Made by a program: the position numbers and the translations under genes
DNA from: Rikenella sp031549665
Lineage (GTDB): Bacteria > Bacteroidota > Bacteroidia > Bacteroidales > Rikenellaceae
Length of the DNA stretch: 64,000 bases
Reading direction: 5' to 3'
Assembly (NCBI GenBank): GCA_031549665.1
Contig: JAVBPJ010000004.1
Location: 10,459 to 74,458, forward strand
The notes under the pieces: generated by a model
What the model saw: the letters and a program-made list of their open reading frames with translations, nothing else
The model's database searches: none
What the model was told of the DNA's origin: nothing
Shown here: in pieces, positions 16,723-25,504 of the stretch
How positions within the stretch are numbered: the first letter of the stretch is position 1
Layout: every line of letters starts with the position of its first letter

Positions 16723-17550
16723 ATGCAAATACCGGTCTCCCGACCCATTCGCCGAAACCCGCTGCGTCGCCGTTTGGGGCGTGAGTTTTACATCGTAAAA
16801 CGCCGCCTGCAGTGGTGGTTCGGGCGAGGATACGTGCGAGTGCCTCGTGTCAAAACAATGTTCGGCCACCTCCTGGTCGAACACCAGTCGTTGATTTTGC
16901 GTCCGCTGAAGGATGTGGACATGCGGCTGCAGCACAACAAAGCGACCAACCTGAAACTGGCCATTGCCCGGATAAACGGGATGGTGATCGGTCCGAAGGA
17001 CTCCTTTTCCCTGTGGAAACTGGTGGGTAGGCCCACCGCTCGCAAGGGATACCTTGAGGGATTGGTGCTGTCGGACGGACGGGTAACCAGCGGTATCGGA
17101 GGCGGGTTGTGTCAACTGGGTAATCTGATCTACTGGATGCTGTTGCACACGCCGCTGACCGTTACCGAGCGCCACCGGCACTGCGACGATGTTTTTCCGG
17201 ATGTGAACCGTAGCATTCCGTTTGGATGCGGGGCTACGTTGGCCTATAACTACATTGATTTGGGTTTCCGAAACGATACGCAGAGTTCGTTTTCGCTGCA
17301 CCTGTGGATTACCAACGGATATTTACACGGCGAAATCCGGTCGTTAGAACCTCCTCGTTTCCGGTATGAGGTGTACGAGGCCGACCACGCCATCCGGTCG
17401 GAATATTGGGGAGCCTATACCCGGCATAATAAGATTTTTCGCAAAAAACGGGACCTGCAAACCGGGGTAGAATCTCACGAACTGATGGCAGTGAACCATG
17501 CCATCATGACGTATAATCCGTTGTTGAATGAGCATCCCGTCTCCGGCTGA
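16723..17550 (+). CDS. VanW family protein
   Basis: 275 aa. The VanW domain covers roughly residues 65-190: NLKLAIARINGMVIGPKDSFSLWK, GYLEGLVLSDG and GIGGGLCQLGNLIYWM. VanW was named from glycopeptide-resistance clusters but its biochemical role is unknown, and most homologues lie outside resistance loci, as here. No signal peptide or clear membrane helix. GC content is lower (about 50%) than in the neighbours. No promoter motif separates it from the terminator just upstream. Confidence 0.85.
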   Translation: MQIPVSRPIRRNPLRRRLGREFYIVKRRLQWWFGRGYVRVPRVKTMFGHLLVEHQSLILRPLKDVDMRLQHNKATNLKLAIARINGMVIGPKDSFSLWKLVGRPTARKGYLEGLVLSDGRVTSGIGGGLCQLGNLIYWMLLHTPLTVTERHRHCDDVFPDVNRSIPFGCGATLAYNYIDLGFRNDTQSSFSLHLWITNGYLHGEIRSLEPPRFRYEVYEADHAIRSEYWGAYTRHNKIFRKKRDLQTGVESHELMAVNHAIMTYNPLLNEHPVSG

Positions 17551-17588
17551 TTTTCTCAGCGGAGGTAGAGTTATCTCAACCTGGTGAA

Positions 17589-19193
17589 TTACCGCAGTTC
17601 CTTGCAGGGAGGAAGGGTGTCCTGGTATTGGGCGGCGAGCCGTTTGAGTTCGGCCGTCAGTTCGCGGGCGATCTTCTGTGTCCCCTTGCTGCCGTAAAGG
17701 TTGTGCATTTCGTGCGGGTCGGACTCCAGGTCGTACAGTTCGAAATAATACTCTTTCGGGGCGGGCAGGTTGTCGAAAAAGTAGATCAGTTTCCACCGCT
17801 CGGTCTTCACGCCGGCGTGCTGCATCACGTTGTGTACCCCCGGGTTTTCGTAATACCGGTAGTAGAGCGACGTGCGCCAGGCGTCGGGCGGCGTGGCGGT
17901 CGAGTCAACCAGGGCGCGGAACGATTCGCCCTGCATGTCGGAGGGGACGGAGATGCCGCAAAAATCGAGGAACGTGGGTGCGAAGTCGATGTTCTGGATC
18001 AGTTCGGAGTGGATGCTCCCCGCCGGAATCGCTTTGGGGAAGCGCATCAGCAGCGGCATGCGCATCGACTCCTCGTACATGAACCGCTTGTCGAACCAGC
18101 CGTGTTCGCCCAGGTAGAAGCTTTGGTCGGAGGCGTAGACCACGATGGTGTTTTCGGCCAGCCCCGTGCGGTCAAGGTAGTCGAGCAATTTGCCCACCCC
18201 CTCGTCCACGGCGGCCACGGTGGCGAAGTAGTCGCGCAGGTAGCGCTGGTATTTCCACGCCACGAGCGAGTCGCCGATGGGCGATTGGTCGTAGAAACGG
18301 TCGTTCCCCGCGCGGTACGAGGCAATATAGTCGGCCCGCTCACGCGGATCCATGTTACCGAACACGGGGGCGATTCCCCGCCTGATCCATTGGTCGGACC
18401 CCTTGCCGACGGATAGTTTCAGGTCGTAGCCGTCGGTGAGGTCTTTGGCAATGGCCATCTCCTGCCGCGAGGCGGCCACGCGTCCGCGGTAGTCGTCGAA
18501 CAGGGTCTCGGGCAGCGGGAACTGCGTGTTTTCGTACCGGTACAGGTGGCGCATGGCGGGCTGCCAGTTGCGGTGGGGCGCTTTGTGATGCACCATCAGG
18601 AAAAAGGGTTGCTCCGAACGGCGCTGCTGGGCAATCCATTCGATGCTGTTGTCGGTGATGATGTCGGTTACGTACCCCCGCGTGCGCACGGTATCGCCGC
18701 CGGTGAGGATGAAGTCGGGGTTGTAGTAGACTCCCTGATCGACCAGAATTTTCCAGTAATCGAATCCCGTGGGCAACGATCCCAGGTGCCATTTTCCCAC
18801 CACGGCGGTGCGGTAGCCGTTGGCTTGCAGGATTTTCGGCAGGGTTTGCTGCTCTCCGTCGAAGGGGCGGTCGTTGCGCAGGAACCCGTTCCGATGGCTG
18901 TGTTTTCCGGTGAGGATCACGGCCCGGCTCGGCCCCGAAATGGAGTTCGAACAGTAGGCGCGGTCGAAGAGTACCCCCTCGGCGGCCAGGCGGTCGATCT
19001 GCGGGGTGGGGGCGATTTTCGACAGCGGATGGCCGTAGGCGCTGATGCCCTGCACGGCGTGGTCGTCCGCCATGATGTAGATGATGTTGGGGCGCGGCGA
19101 GGGTTTATCCGTCGGCTGGGCGGGTTGGGCGGCGGCGGGCAACGCATGGGCCAACAAGGCGCCGCCTGCCAGGTACGAAAAGGTCGGTTTCAT
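17589..19193 (-). CDS. Exported Ser-type sulfatase (S1 family)
   Basis: 534 aa from ATG at 19193, with a signal peptide ending near ALPAAAQ (about 23). The sulfatase fold shows IIYIMADDHA (metal site), the maturation motif S-x-P-S-R at residues 86-90 (Ser86 becomes formylglycine) and GKWHLG about 50 residues later. The C-terminal LYDLESDPHEMHNLYG is also typical. The wording SISGPSRAVILTGKHSH recalls GlcNAc-6-O-sulfatases (S1_11-like), which act on mucin or heparin-type glycans; this substrate is inferred. Ser-type enzymes need an anaerobic maturase (anSME), which is not in this window. Converges with vanW without a clear terminator. Confidence 0.88.
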   Translation of the reverse strand: MKPTFSYLAGGALLAHALPAAAQPAQPTDKPSPRPNIIYIMADDHAVQGISAYGHPLSKIAPTPQIDRLAAEGVLFDRAYCSNSISGPSRAVILTGKHSHRNGFLRNDRPFDGEQQTLPKILQANGYRTAVVGKWHLGSLPTGFDYWKILVDQGVYYNPDFILTGGDTVRTRGYVTDIITDNSIEWIAQQRRSEQPFFLMVHHKAPHRNWQPAMRHLYRYENTQFPLPETLFDDYRGRVAASRQEMAIAKDLTDGYDLKLSVGKGSDQWIRRGIAPVFGNMDPRERADYIASYRAGNDRFYDQSPIGDSLVAWKYQRYLRDYFATVAAVDEGVGKLLDYLDRTGLAENTIVVYASDQSFYLGEHGWFDKRFMYEESMRMPLLMRFPKAIPAGSIHSELIQNIDFAPTFLDFCGISVPSDMQGESFRALVDSTATPPDAWRTSLYYRYYENPGVHNVMQHAGVKTERWKLIYFFDNLPAPKEYYFELYDLESDPHEMHNLYGSKGTQKIARELTAELKRLAAQYQDTLPPCKELR

Positions 19194-19216
19194 CGGAAAC
19201 GGAGGGTTAATTCCCC

Positions 19217-19224
19217 CAAAAGTA
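19217..19224 (-). promoter_or_regulatory. -7 element for the sulfatase at 19193
   Basis: TACTTTTG on the minus strand, about 23 nt upstream of the ATG; exact TAnnTTTG match. Confidence 0.7.
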
Positions 19225-19276
19225 CGATTTTTTGAGGGAGTTCGGGGCGGGTATTTTTTGTGTGTACACAAAGACA

Positions 19277-19307
19277 CAGGGGCCGCCCTGAAAAGAGGCG
19301 GCCCCTG
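19277..19307 (-). terminator. Terminator-like hairpin after lysA
   Basis: An 11-bp perfect GC stem (19277-19287 with 19297-19307, loop of 9). On the minus strand it follows the lysA stop by about 22 nt but has only a weak U-rich tail. Confidence 0.6.
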
Positions 19308-19329
19308 CTAAGGCAATGACAGGCCGGAG

Positions 19330-20493
19330 CTATTCCGAGAAATAGGCCGGGGCCGTGGGCCGCATGTTGTAGTTCGACGACATGATGCTGCCGTAGGCGC
19401 CCGTCGACCGAAGCGCCAGCAGGTCGCCCCGCTCGGTGTGGGGGAAGGTGATGTTGCGGGCGAAAATATCGGACGATTCGCAGATGGGGCCTGCGATGGA
19501 GTAGGTCTCGTCGGCCGGACGCCCTTGCTGTACGGCGGTCAGGTTCTCGATCTGGTGGTGGGCTCCGTAGAGCGCCGGACGGATCAGTTCGGTCATCCCC
19601 GCGTCGGTGATGGCGAAGTGTGCGCCGTTGGCGGTGGTTTTGGTGTAAAGCACCCGGGTAACCAGTTCGCCGCACTGTCCGACGATCGAACGGCCCAATT
19701 CGAAGTGGACGCTTTGGTTTTCGGGAACCTGCAGGTGTTCGTGGAACAGGGCGAAGTAGGCCTCGAAATCGGGAATGGGGTGCTGATCGGGGGCCGTGTA
19801 GTCGATGGCCAGCCCGCCGCCCAGGTTCAGGTGGTCGAGCCGGACGCCCCGCTCGGTGAACCAGGCGGCGATTTCGTTGACACGCAGGGCCAGTTTGCGG
19901 AACGAGTCCATGTTGCCGATCTGCGAACCGATGTGAAAATGGATCCCCGAAATGGAGATGTTGGCCAGCGAATCGATCCGAGCCAACGCCTCGCCCACCT
20001 CGCGGTACGAGATGCCGAACTTGCTGTCGGCCTGCCCCGTGGCGGTGTATTGGTGGGTTTGGTCGGGCTGTATGTCGGGGTTGATGCGCAGGGCGATCCG
20101 TACCACTTTTCCGCGCCCGGCGGCCAGGTGGTTGATTACTTCGAGTTCCTGCAGCGATTCGCAGTTGAAGGCGTAGATGTCGTGGTCGATGGCGTACTCG
20201 ATCTCGGGATCGCTTTTGCCGACCCCGGCGAAGACAATACTCCCGGGGGCGAAGCCCTGTTCGATGGCGCACCGCACCTCGTAGCCGCTGACACAGTCGG
20301 CGCCCAGCCCGTAGGCACGGATTTGCTGCAGCACGGCGGGTTCGACGTTGGCTTTCATGGCGTAGTGCACGTGGTAGCCGTAGCGGTCGGCCTGGGCGCG
20401 TACCCGGGTCAGGGTGTCGCGCAGCAGCTCCAGGTCGTAATAGTAGAACGGGGTGGGCGGAACGGGACGGTGGTCGAGGGTGAAACGGGCCAT
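19330..20493 (-). CDS. lysA: Diaminopimelate decarboxylase
   Basis: 387 aa PLP enzyme that converts meso-diaminopimelate to L-lysine, the last step of the pathway. The PLP lysine is Lys47 in HYAMKANVEP. Other fold III markers are GISGIHFHIGSQ-type segment (near residue 185), LGGGLAIDY and GPICESSDIF near the C-terminus. It starts 3 nt after the lysC stop, so lysC-lysA is an operon covering the first and last enzymes of lysine synthesis. Length is a little short for the family (usually 400-420) but all key parts are present. Confidence 0.95.
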   Translation of the reverse strand: MARFTLDHRPVPPTPFYYYDLELLRDTLTRVRAQADRYGYHVHYAMKANVEPAVLQQIRAYGLGADCVSGYEVRCAIEQGFAPGSIVFAGVGKSDPEIEYAIDHDIYAFNCESLQELEVINHLAAGRGKVVRIALRINPDIQPDQTHQYTATGQADSKFGISYREVGEALARIDSLANISISGIHFHIGSQIGNMDSFRKLALRVNEIAAWFTERGVRLDHLNLGGGLAIDYTAPDQHPIPDFEAYFALFHEHLQVPENQSVHFELGRSIVGQCGELVTRVLYTKTTANGAHFAITDAGMTELIRPALYGAHHQIENLTAVQQGRPADETYSIAGPICESSDIFARNITFPHTERGDLLALRSTGAYGSIMSSNYNMRPTAPAYFSE

Positions 20494-20496
20494 GGG

Positions 20497-21807
20497 CTAA
20501 AATTCAAACAGGTGGTCGTTCAGCGATTGGAGCGCCTGCACCTTGTATTCGGTGGTTACCAGCAGGGCGATGCTACGGTGGTTGGCCCCGTACGAGATCA
20601 TCCTGATGGGCACCTGCTTCAGGGCGCCGAAAATGCGGGCGGCCATGCCGGTGTGGTCGTCGCCCAGGCGGCCGACAATGCAGATGATGGTGTTGTTGCT
20701 GCTCACTTCGATCGTTCCGAAAGGGGCCAGTTCGCGGGTGATCTCCTGCAAAAAGCGGGTGTTGTCGATGGTGAGCGACACGTCCACCTCCGAGGTGGTG
20801 ATCATGTCGACGGGGGTTTTGTACTTCTCGAACACCTCGAACACTTTGCGCATGAAGCCGTAGGCCATCAACATCCGCGCCGAGGAGATACGCACCACGG
20901 TGATGCCGTCCTTGGCGGCGATGGCGTGAAAGTCCGACTCGTCCTCCTTCGTGTCCGAGATCAGGGTGCCTTCGTCCGAGGGGCTGATGCTGTTTTTGAG
21001 CCGCACGCTGATTCCCGCTTCCTTGCAGGGCTGGATGGTGGCGGGGTGGAGAATTTTGGCGCCGAAGTAGGCCAACTCGGCCGCTTCGTCGAAACTCATG
21101 TGACGGATCGGGCGGGTTTTGTCCACAATGCGGGGGTCGTTGTTGTGCATCCCGTCGATGTCGGTCCAAATCTGCACCTCGGCGGCGCCGATGGCCACTC
21201 CCATCAGCGAGGCGCTGTAATCGCTTCCGCCGCGGCCCAGGTTGTTGATCTGGCCGGCGGCGTCGGTGCAGATGAATCCCTGGGCGATGTAGTAGGCTTC
21301 GGGGTCGTTCATCCGGCTTTGCAGCGACTGTTTCAGGTGGATCGTGTCGGGTTTGTGGTCGTAGTCGGTGCGCATCACCTCGGGCGAGTGGATCAGCACA
21401 GCCCGATGCCCTGCCTCCTGCATGTAGAGGCAGAAAATGGCGCTGGTGAGCAGTTCGCCTTGCGCCAGCATCAGCCGGTCCGACACTTCGCCGCGGTAGG
21501 TGAACGTTTCGTTCGACAGCACGGTGAAACTCCGCTCCAGGGCCTGCAACGCTTCGTCGAGGCGGCTGTTCAGCAGCAGGTTGATGCAGGTGGTGTACTT
21601 TTCGCGCAACAGGTCGATGCCTGCCCTGACGGTTTCGGAGTCGCCCCGCGAGGCCGCCGACGAAATGGAAACCAGCGTGTCGGTGGTTCCCGACATGGCC
21701 GACAGGACGGTGAGCCGCCCCCCTTCCGATACGATAATCTGCGCGACGCGGCGCATGTTTTCGGCCGATCCGACCGACGTTCCGCCAAATTTTAGGGTCT
21801 TTATCAT
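20497..21807 (-). CDS. lysC: Aspartate kinase (monofunctional)
   Basis: 436 aa from ATG at 21807 (MIKTLKFGGTSVG, the family start). Amino-acid kinase domain with KFGGTSVG, GRGGSDYSA and WTDIDGM, then tandem ACT domains (from about 300). No homoserine dehydrogenase part is attached. It phosphorylates aspartate at the entry of lysine/threonine/methionine and DAP synthesis. Feedback control through the ACT domains is expected; the effector is not known. A divergent gene for a stand-alone ACT protein shares its upstream region. Confidence 0.96.
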   Translation of the reverse strand: MIKTLKFGGTSVGSAENMRRVAQIIVSEGGRLTVLSAMSGTTDTLVSISSAASRGDSETVRAGIDLLREKYTTCINLLLNSRLDEALQALERSFTVLSNETFTYRGEVSDRLMLAQGELLTSAIFCLYMQEAGHRAVLIHSPEVMRTDYDHKPDTIHLKQSLQSRMNDPEAYYIAQGFICTDAAGQINNLGRGGSDYSASLMGVAIGAAEVQIWTDIDGMHNNDPRIVDKTRPIRHMSFDEAAELAYFGAKILHPATIQPCKEAGISVRLKNSISPSDEGTLISDTKEDESDFHAIAAKDGITVVRISSARMLMAYGFMRKVFEVFEKYKTPVDMITTSEVDVSLTIDNTRFLQEITRELAPFGTIEVSSNNTIICIVGRLGDDHTGMAARIFGALKQVPIRMISYGANHRSIALLVTTEYKVQALQSLNDHLFEF

Positions 21808-21858
21808 GGATTGTTCGTTGTGTTTTATACGGAATGTGTATTTTTCTGCCGTTTTGTT

Positions 21859-21866
21859 TATCTTTG
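21859..21866 (+). promoter_or_regulatory. Probable -7 element for the ACT protein operon
   Basis: TATCTTTG, exact consensus, 123 nt upstream of the ATG at 21990. It lies inside the leader of the divergent lysC transcript, so the two transcripts would overlap by tens of bases at their 5' ends. Confidence 0.6.
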
Positions 21867-21912
21867 TCGTGGTTCGTTGGATTTGCCCCGGCAATTTTCC
21901 CGAAACGGCCCA

Positions 21913-21920
21913 CAAAAGTA
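21913..21920 (-). promoter_or_regulatory. -7 element for the lysC-lysA operon
   Basis: TACTTTTG on the minus strand, about 106 nt before the lysC ATG. It leaves a leader of about 100 nt, long for this window; no clear lysine riboswitch was recognised in it. Confidence 0.65.
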
Positions 21921-21989
21921 GCGATTCCCTCTTGTTTTCAACCGAAGGTTGGCCCAAATCGTTCAAAAAAAGAACCAAATGTTAAGAAT

Positions 21990-22652
21990 ATGACAAGCAT
22001 TCCAAACATCGTCGAGGAGATCATCAAGCGGAAGCCTTTTCTCGAAAACGCCCTGATCCAGGGGCTGGTCAATCTTTCGGCGCTGGCCCGGCAACTCAAA
22101 CCCGAAGTGGAGAAAGCGGCCGATCGGGCGGTGAACGAAGGGGCGGTGGTGATGGCGCTCAACCGACTGGTTCCCAGGCTCGAACTGCTCTCGAACATCA
22201 AGCTGCAAAAGGTGATCGAAAACATCGGCGACATTGTGGTGCGCTCCAACCTGGCCGACCTTACCTACCGCAATTCGCGCAGCCTGTACCAGTGCCAGGC
22301 CCGCCTGCTGGACGCGATCCAGCAAAACAAGGAGGCCTTTTGCACCTTCTCGCGCGGGATCAACGAAACGGCCCTGGTGGTGAGCAGCTCGCTCATCCCC
22401 GAAGTGGAAGAGATTTTCCGCGCCGAACGGCAACTGGCCAAAAAAACGGCCCTTTCGTCCATCACCATCAAACTGCCCGACGAGAACAGCCTCTATCCCG
22501 GGGTGTACTACTACATTTTTAAGGAACTGGCCTGGGAGAACATCAACATGGTGGAACTGATCAGCACCACCAACGAATTTACCGTGCTGGTGCATAACGA
22601 CGACATCCAGCGCGCCTTTTCGATTTTGATGGAACTGAAAAAGAACGCCTGA
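21990..22652 (+). CDS. Stand-alone ACT-domain protein
   Basis: 220 aa from ATG at 21990 (MTSIPNIVEEII). An N-terminal helical part (1-130) is followed by a C-terminal ACT fold (about 145-218) similar in wording to the last ACT domain of aspartate kinases: SSITIKLPDENSLYPGVYYY and NEFTVLVHNDD. No kinase or DNA-binding motif is seen. Its place divergent from lysC suggests a role as an amino-acid sensor linked to aspartate kinase, but that is inference. Its stop overlaps the symporter start (TGATG), so the pair is translationally coupled. Confidence 0.75.
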   Translation: MTSIPNIVEEIIKRKPFLENALIQGLVNLSALARQLKPEVEKAADRAVNEGAVVMALNRLVPRLELLSNIKLQKVIENIGDIVVRSNLADLTYRNSRSLYQCQARLLDAIQQNKEAFCTFSRGINETALVVSSSLIPEVEEIFRAERQLAKKTALSSITIKLPDENSLYPGVYYYIFKELAWENINMVELISTTNEFTVLVHNDDIQRAFSILMELKKNA

Positions 22653-24052
22653 TGGGATCATTCGTTTCGACGTTGATCGATCAGGTAAACGGCGTCCTTT
22701 GGGGCTGGTTTATGATTGTGTTGCTGTTGGCAACGCACCTTTTTCTGACCATTCGTACCGGAGTCATCCAACGCTACCTGGGGCGGGGAATCCGGCTTAG
22801 TTTGCGCAAGTCGGATCCGTCCCAACCCGGCGAGGTGTCCCACTTCAGTTCGTTGATGGTCGCCCTGTCGGCCACCATCGGCGTAGGAAACATTGTGGGG
22901 GTGGCCACCGCCATTTCGTTGGGAGGGCCCGGAGCCGTGTTCTGGTGCTGGATCACCGGCGTGCTGGGCATATCGACCAAGTACGCCGAGGCGGTGCTGG
23001 CGGTGAAATACCGCCGCATCGACGCCAACGGCCGCGTGTGCGGAGGGCCCATGTACGCCCTGGAGCGGGGAGTCGGCTCGAAATGGCTGGCCGTGTTGTT
23101 TTGCCTGTTCGCCGCATTCGCCTCGTTCGGGATCGGCAACATGGTGCAGGCCAATACGATCGCCAAGGTGATGCAACACGCCGCAGGAATTCCCGCGTGG
23201 ATTACGGGGGCGGTAACGCTTGCGGTGGTGGCGCTTGTGGTGTTGGGCGGAGTCCGCTCCATCGCCGCCGTTTGCCGGAAACTGGTGCCGTTCATGGCCA
23301 TTTTTTATGTGATCGGTTGCCTGGTCGTGTTGGCGTTGAGCGCCGAGTACATTCCGGATGCGCTGGCCCTGATCGGGCGCAGCGCCTTTTCGGCCGAAGC
23401 CATAGGCGGCGGATTGCTCGGGGCCGGTTGGCTCCACGCCATGCGGTACGGGATCGCCCGCGGACTCTTTTCGAACGAATCGGGCATGGGCTCGGCCCCG
23501 ATTGCCGCAGCCGCCGCGCGAACCAACGAGCCGGCCGAACAGGGACTGGTGTCGATGACCGGAACCTTTTGGGATACGGTGGTGGTTTGCGCCATCACCG
23601 GACTGGTGATCGTTACGGGGCTGCTGAAAGCTCCCGACGCCTACCTGGGGCTGGAGGGGATGCAGATCACCTACCGCGCATTCCAGGCGATCCCCTGGGG
23701 CGAGTACGTGGTGGCCATTTCGCTGGCGTGTTTCGCCTTTTCCACCCTGCTCGGCTGGTGCTACTATGGGGAACGGTGCGTCGAATACCTTTCGGGCAAC
23801 CGGGGAATCGTGCTTTACCGCCTGCTGTGGGTGCTTGTCGTCTTTGTCGGAGCCACCACGACCCTCGACGTGGTGTGGGGATTTTCCGACATGGCCAACG
23901 CCCTGATGGTGCTTCCGAACGTGGTTTCGTTGCTTGTGCTGCACCGGGTGATCCGCCGCCAAACCGATCTGTACCTGAGCCCCTTGGGCCGATCCAAACC
24001 GCGTGGCGGAAAAAACAGGCAACAGGCCCTTTGCATGACTTCTCAAAAATAA
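22652..24052 (+). CDS. Sodium:alanine (amino acid) symporter, AlsT/AgcS family
   Basis: 466 aa, about eleven transmembrane segments. AGCS-family markers include LSATIGVGNIVGVATAISLGG near residue 75, PGAVFWCW, the SNESGMGSAPIAAAAA segment near residue 280 and the FAFSTLLGWCYYGER motif near residue 370. It would import alanine or glycine with sodium. Coupling to an ACT-domain protein upstream suggests amino-acid-linked control. The alkaline phosphatase gene follows after 27 nt. Confidence 0.92.
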   Translation: MGSFVSTLIDQVNGVLWGWFMIVLLLATHLFLTIRTGVIQRYLGRGIRLSLRKSDPSQPGEVSHFSSLMVALSATIGVGNIVGVATAISLGGPGAVFWCWITGVLGISTKYAEAVLAVKYRRIDANGRVCGGPMYALERGVGSKWLAVLFCLFAAFASFGIGNMVQANTIAKVMQHAAGIPAWITGAVTLAVVALVVLGGVRSIAAVCRKLVPFMAIFYVIGCLVVLALSAEYIPDALALIGRSAFSAEAIGGGLLGAGWLHAMRYGIARGLFSNESGMGSAPIAAAAARTNEPAEQGLVSMTGTFWDTVVVCAITGLVIVTGLLKAPDAYLGLEGMQITYRAFQAIPWGEYVVAISLACFAFSTLLGWCYYGERCVEYLSGNRGIVLYRLLWVLVVFVGATTTLDVVWGFSDMANALMVLPNVVSLLVLHRVIRRQTDLYLSPLGRSKPRGGKNRQQALCMTSQK

Positions 24053-24079
24053 CCCGATAAACAACCCCTCTGCAACACC

Positions 24080-25444
24080 ATGAAAAAACAACTATGCCTT
24101 CTGCTGCTGGCGCTTTTGTGCATCGCACAGAGCGTTGCCGCAACACCCAAGTACATCTTCTACTTCATTGGCGATGGAATGGGCATCGGCGAGGTGGCCC
24201 TGACCGAGGCCTACCTGGCTTCGACGGCCGAAAAACCGGACAGCGTGGCCTTCGTGCCGCTCAACTTCACCCAGCTTCCCGTTTTCGGATTCGCTTCGAC
24301 CTACTGCCTGACCAGCCGCATCACCGATTCGGCCGCTTCGGGTACGGCGCTGGCCACGGGGCAAAAAACCTCGTTCGGAACCATGGGCATGGATGCGACC
24401 GGAAAACAGCCTTTCGAAAGCGTTGCCATGGATGCCAAACGCAGAGGGATGAAAACGGGGGTGGTTACCTCGGTGAGCGTCGACCACGCCACGCCGGCCA
24501 GCTTCTACGCCCACCAGCCCAACCGCTCGATGTACTACGAAATCGGACTTGACGCCGCCTCGGCAGGGCTCGACCTCTACGCCGGAAGCGGCCTGCTGAA
24601 TCCCGCTCCGGCCGGAAAACCCTCGGTGTGGGAGGCTCTGAATCAGGCGGGTTATCAGGTGGTTCGCGGAGCGGCCCCCCTGACGGGCGAACGGGTGGTG
24701 TGGATCCAGTCGGAACAGTATCCGCAGGGCGAACTTCCCCTGGCCATCGACCGCAAGGAGGGCGACCTCGCCCTTCCGACCCTGACCCGCGGAGCCATCG
24801 ACTACCTGTACGGGAAAGGCGGGAAGGAACAGGGATTTTTCCTGATGGTCGAAGGCGGGCAGATCGACTGGATGGGACACGCCAACGATGCCGCGGGCGT
24901 GGTGCACGAAACCATCGACTTTGCCAACGCGATCGAACACGCCCTGGAGTTCTACCGGCAGCATCCCGACCAGACCCTGATTGTGGTAACGGCCGATCAC
25001 GAAACGGGCGGAGTGGCCCTGGGAAATGCCGCCAACGGGTACGACAGCCATTTCGGGCTGCTTTCGGCGCAAAAAATGTCCAAAGCCTCGTTGGAAAAGG
25101 CCCTTGGGCAGACCTCGTCGTGGGAACAGGCCCGGCAGGTGCTTGCAGAGAACCTTTCGCTGGGCGACCGTGTCAAACCCTCCGAGAACGAATGGGCGAT
25201 GCTGAAGGCGCGCTACGAAAAATCGCCCGCCGGCTGCGCTTCGGCGGCCGTGGCCTTGCTGGCCAAACAGGCCGGAGTGGGTTGGACCACCGGAGCGCAC
25301 ACGGCCGTTTATGTACCCGTGTTCGCCATCGGGGCCGGATCGGAACAGTTCGCGGGCCGGACGGACAACGCGCAGATCGCCCAAACGCTTCGCAAGCTCA
25401 TGGTGGTTCCGAAATCGAAAGAAAAAAGCCGTTCGAAATTTTGA
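24080..25444 (+). CDS. Exported alkaline phosphatase (PhoA-like)
   Basis: 454 aa with signal peptide (cleavage near SVAAT, about 21). Metal site GDGMG at 31-35, catalytic Ser84 in TDSAASGTAL, WMGHANDA (metal His) and VVTADHETGG. Hydrolyses phosphate monoesters in the periplasm. Two C-terminal metal residues lie in TTGAHTAVYVPVFA. No pho-box was recognised, and the gene probably shares a transcript with the symporter. Confidence 0.93.
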   Translation: MKKQLCLLLLALLCIAQSVAATPKYIFYFIGDGMGIGEVALTEAYLASTAEKPDSVAFVPLNFTQLPVFGFASTYCLTSRITDSAASGTALATGQKTSFGTMGMDATGKQPFESVAMDAKRRGMKTGVVTSVSVDHATPASFYAHQPNRSMYYEIGLDAASAGLDLYAGSGLLNPAPAGKPSVWEALNQAGYQVVRGAAPLTGERVVWIQSEQYPQGELPLAIDRKEGDLALPTLTRGAIDYLYGKGGKEQGFFLMVEGGQIDWMGHANDAAGVVHETIDFANAIEHALEFYRQHPDQTLIVVTADHETGGVALGNAANGYDSHFGLLSAQKMSKASLEKALGQTSSWEQARQVLAENLSLGDRVKPSENEWAMLKARYEKSPAGCASAAVALLAKQAGVGWTTGAHTAVYVPVFAIGAGSEQFAGRTDNAQIAQTLRKLMVVPKSKEKSRSKF

Positions 25445-25462
25445 AGTCACCAGAAAAAAGCG

Positions 25463-25470
25463 TAGCTTTA
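25463..25470 (+). promoter_or_regulatory. Probable -7 element for the small DNA-binding protein
   Basis: TAGCTTTA, one mismatch to TAnnTTTG. Predicted leader about 30 nt, ending in a tandem 9-nt repeat AATACCCAT (25489-25497 and 25498-25506) whose second copy runs into the ATG at 25505. Confidence 0.5.
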
Positions 25471-25504
25471 TACGGAATTTAAACACCCAATACCCATAAT
25501 ACCC

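Noticed and set aside
16723..17550. VanW as evidence of a glycopeptide-resistance cluster
   Set aside because: None of vanH, vanA, vanX, vanR or vanS is nearby; VanW-domain proteins occur widely without resistance genes.
19438..21795. An open frame of 785 codons on the + strand
   Set aside because: Antisense to lysA and lysC; Val/Gly/His-rich, no motif.
21808..21912. A lysine riboswitch in the lysC leader
   Set aside because: The leader is about 100 nt, too short for the lysine riboswitch class, and no conserved core was seen.
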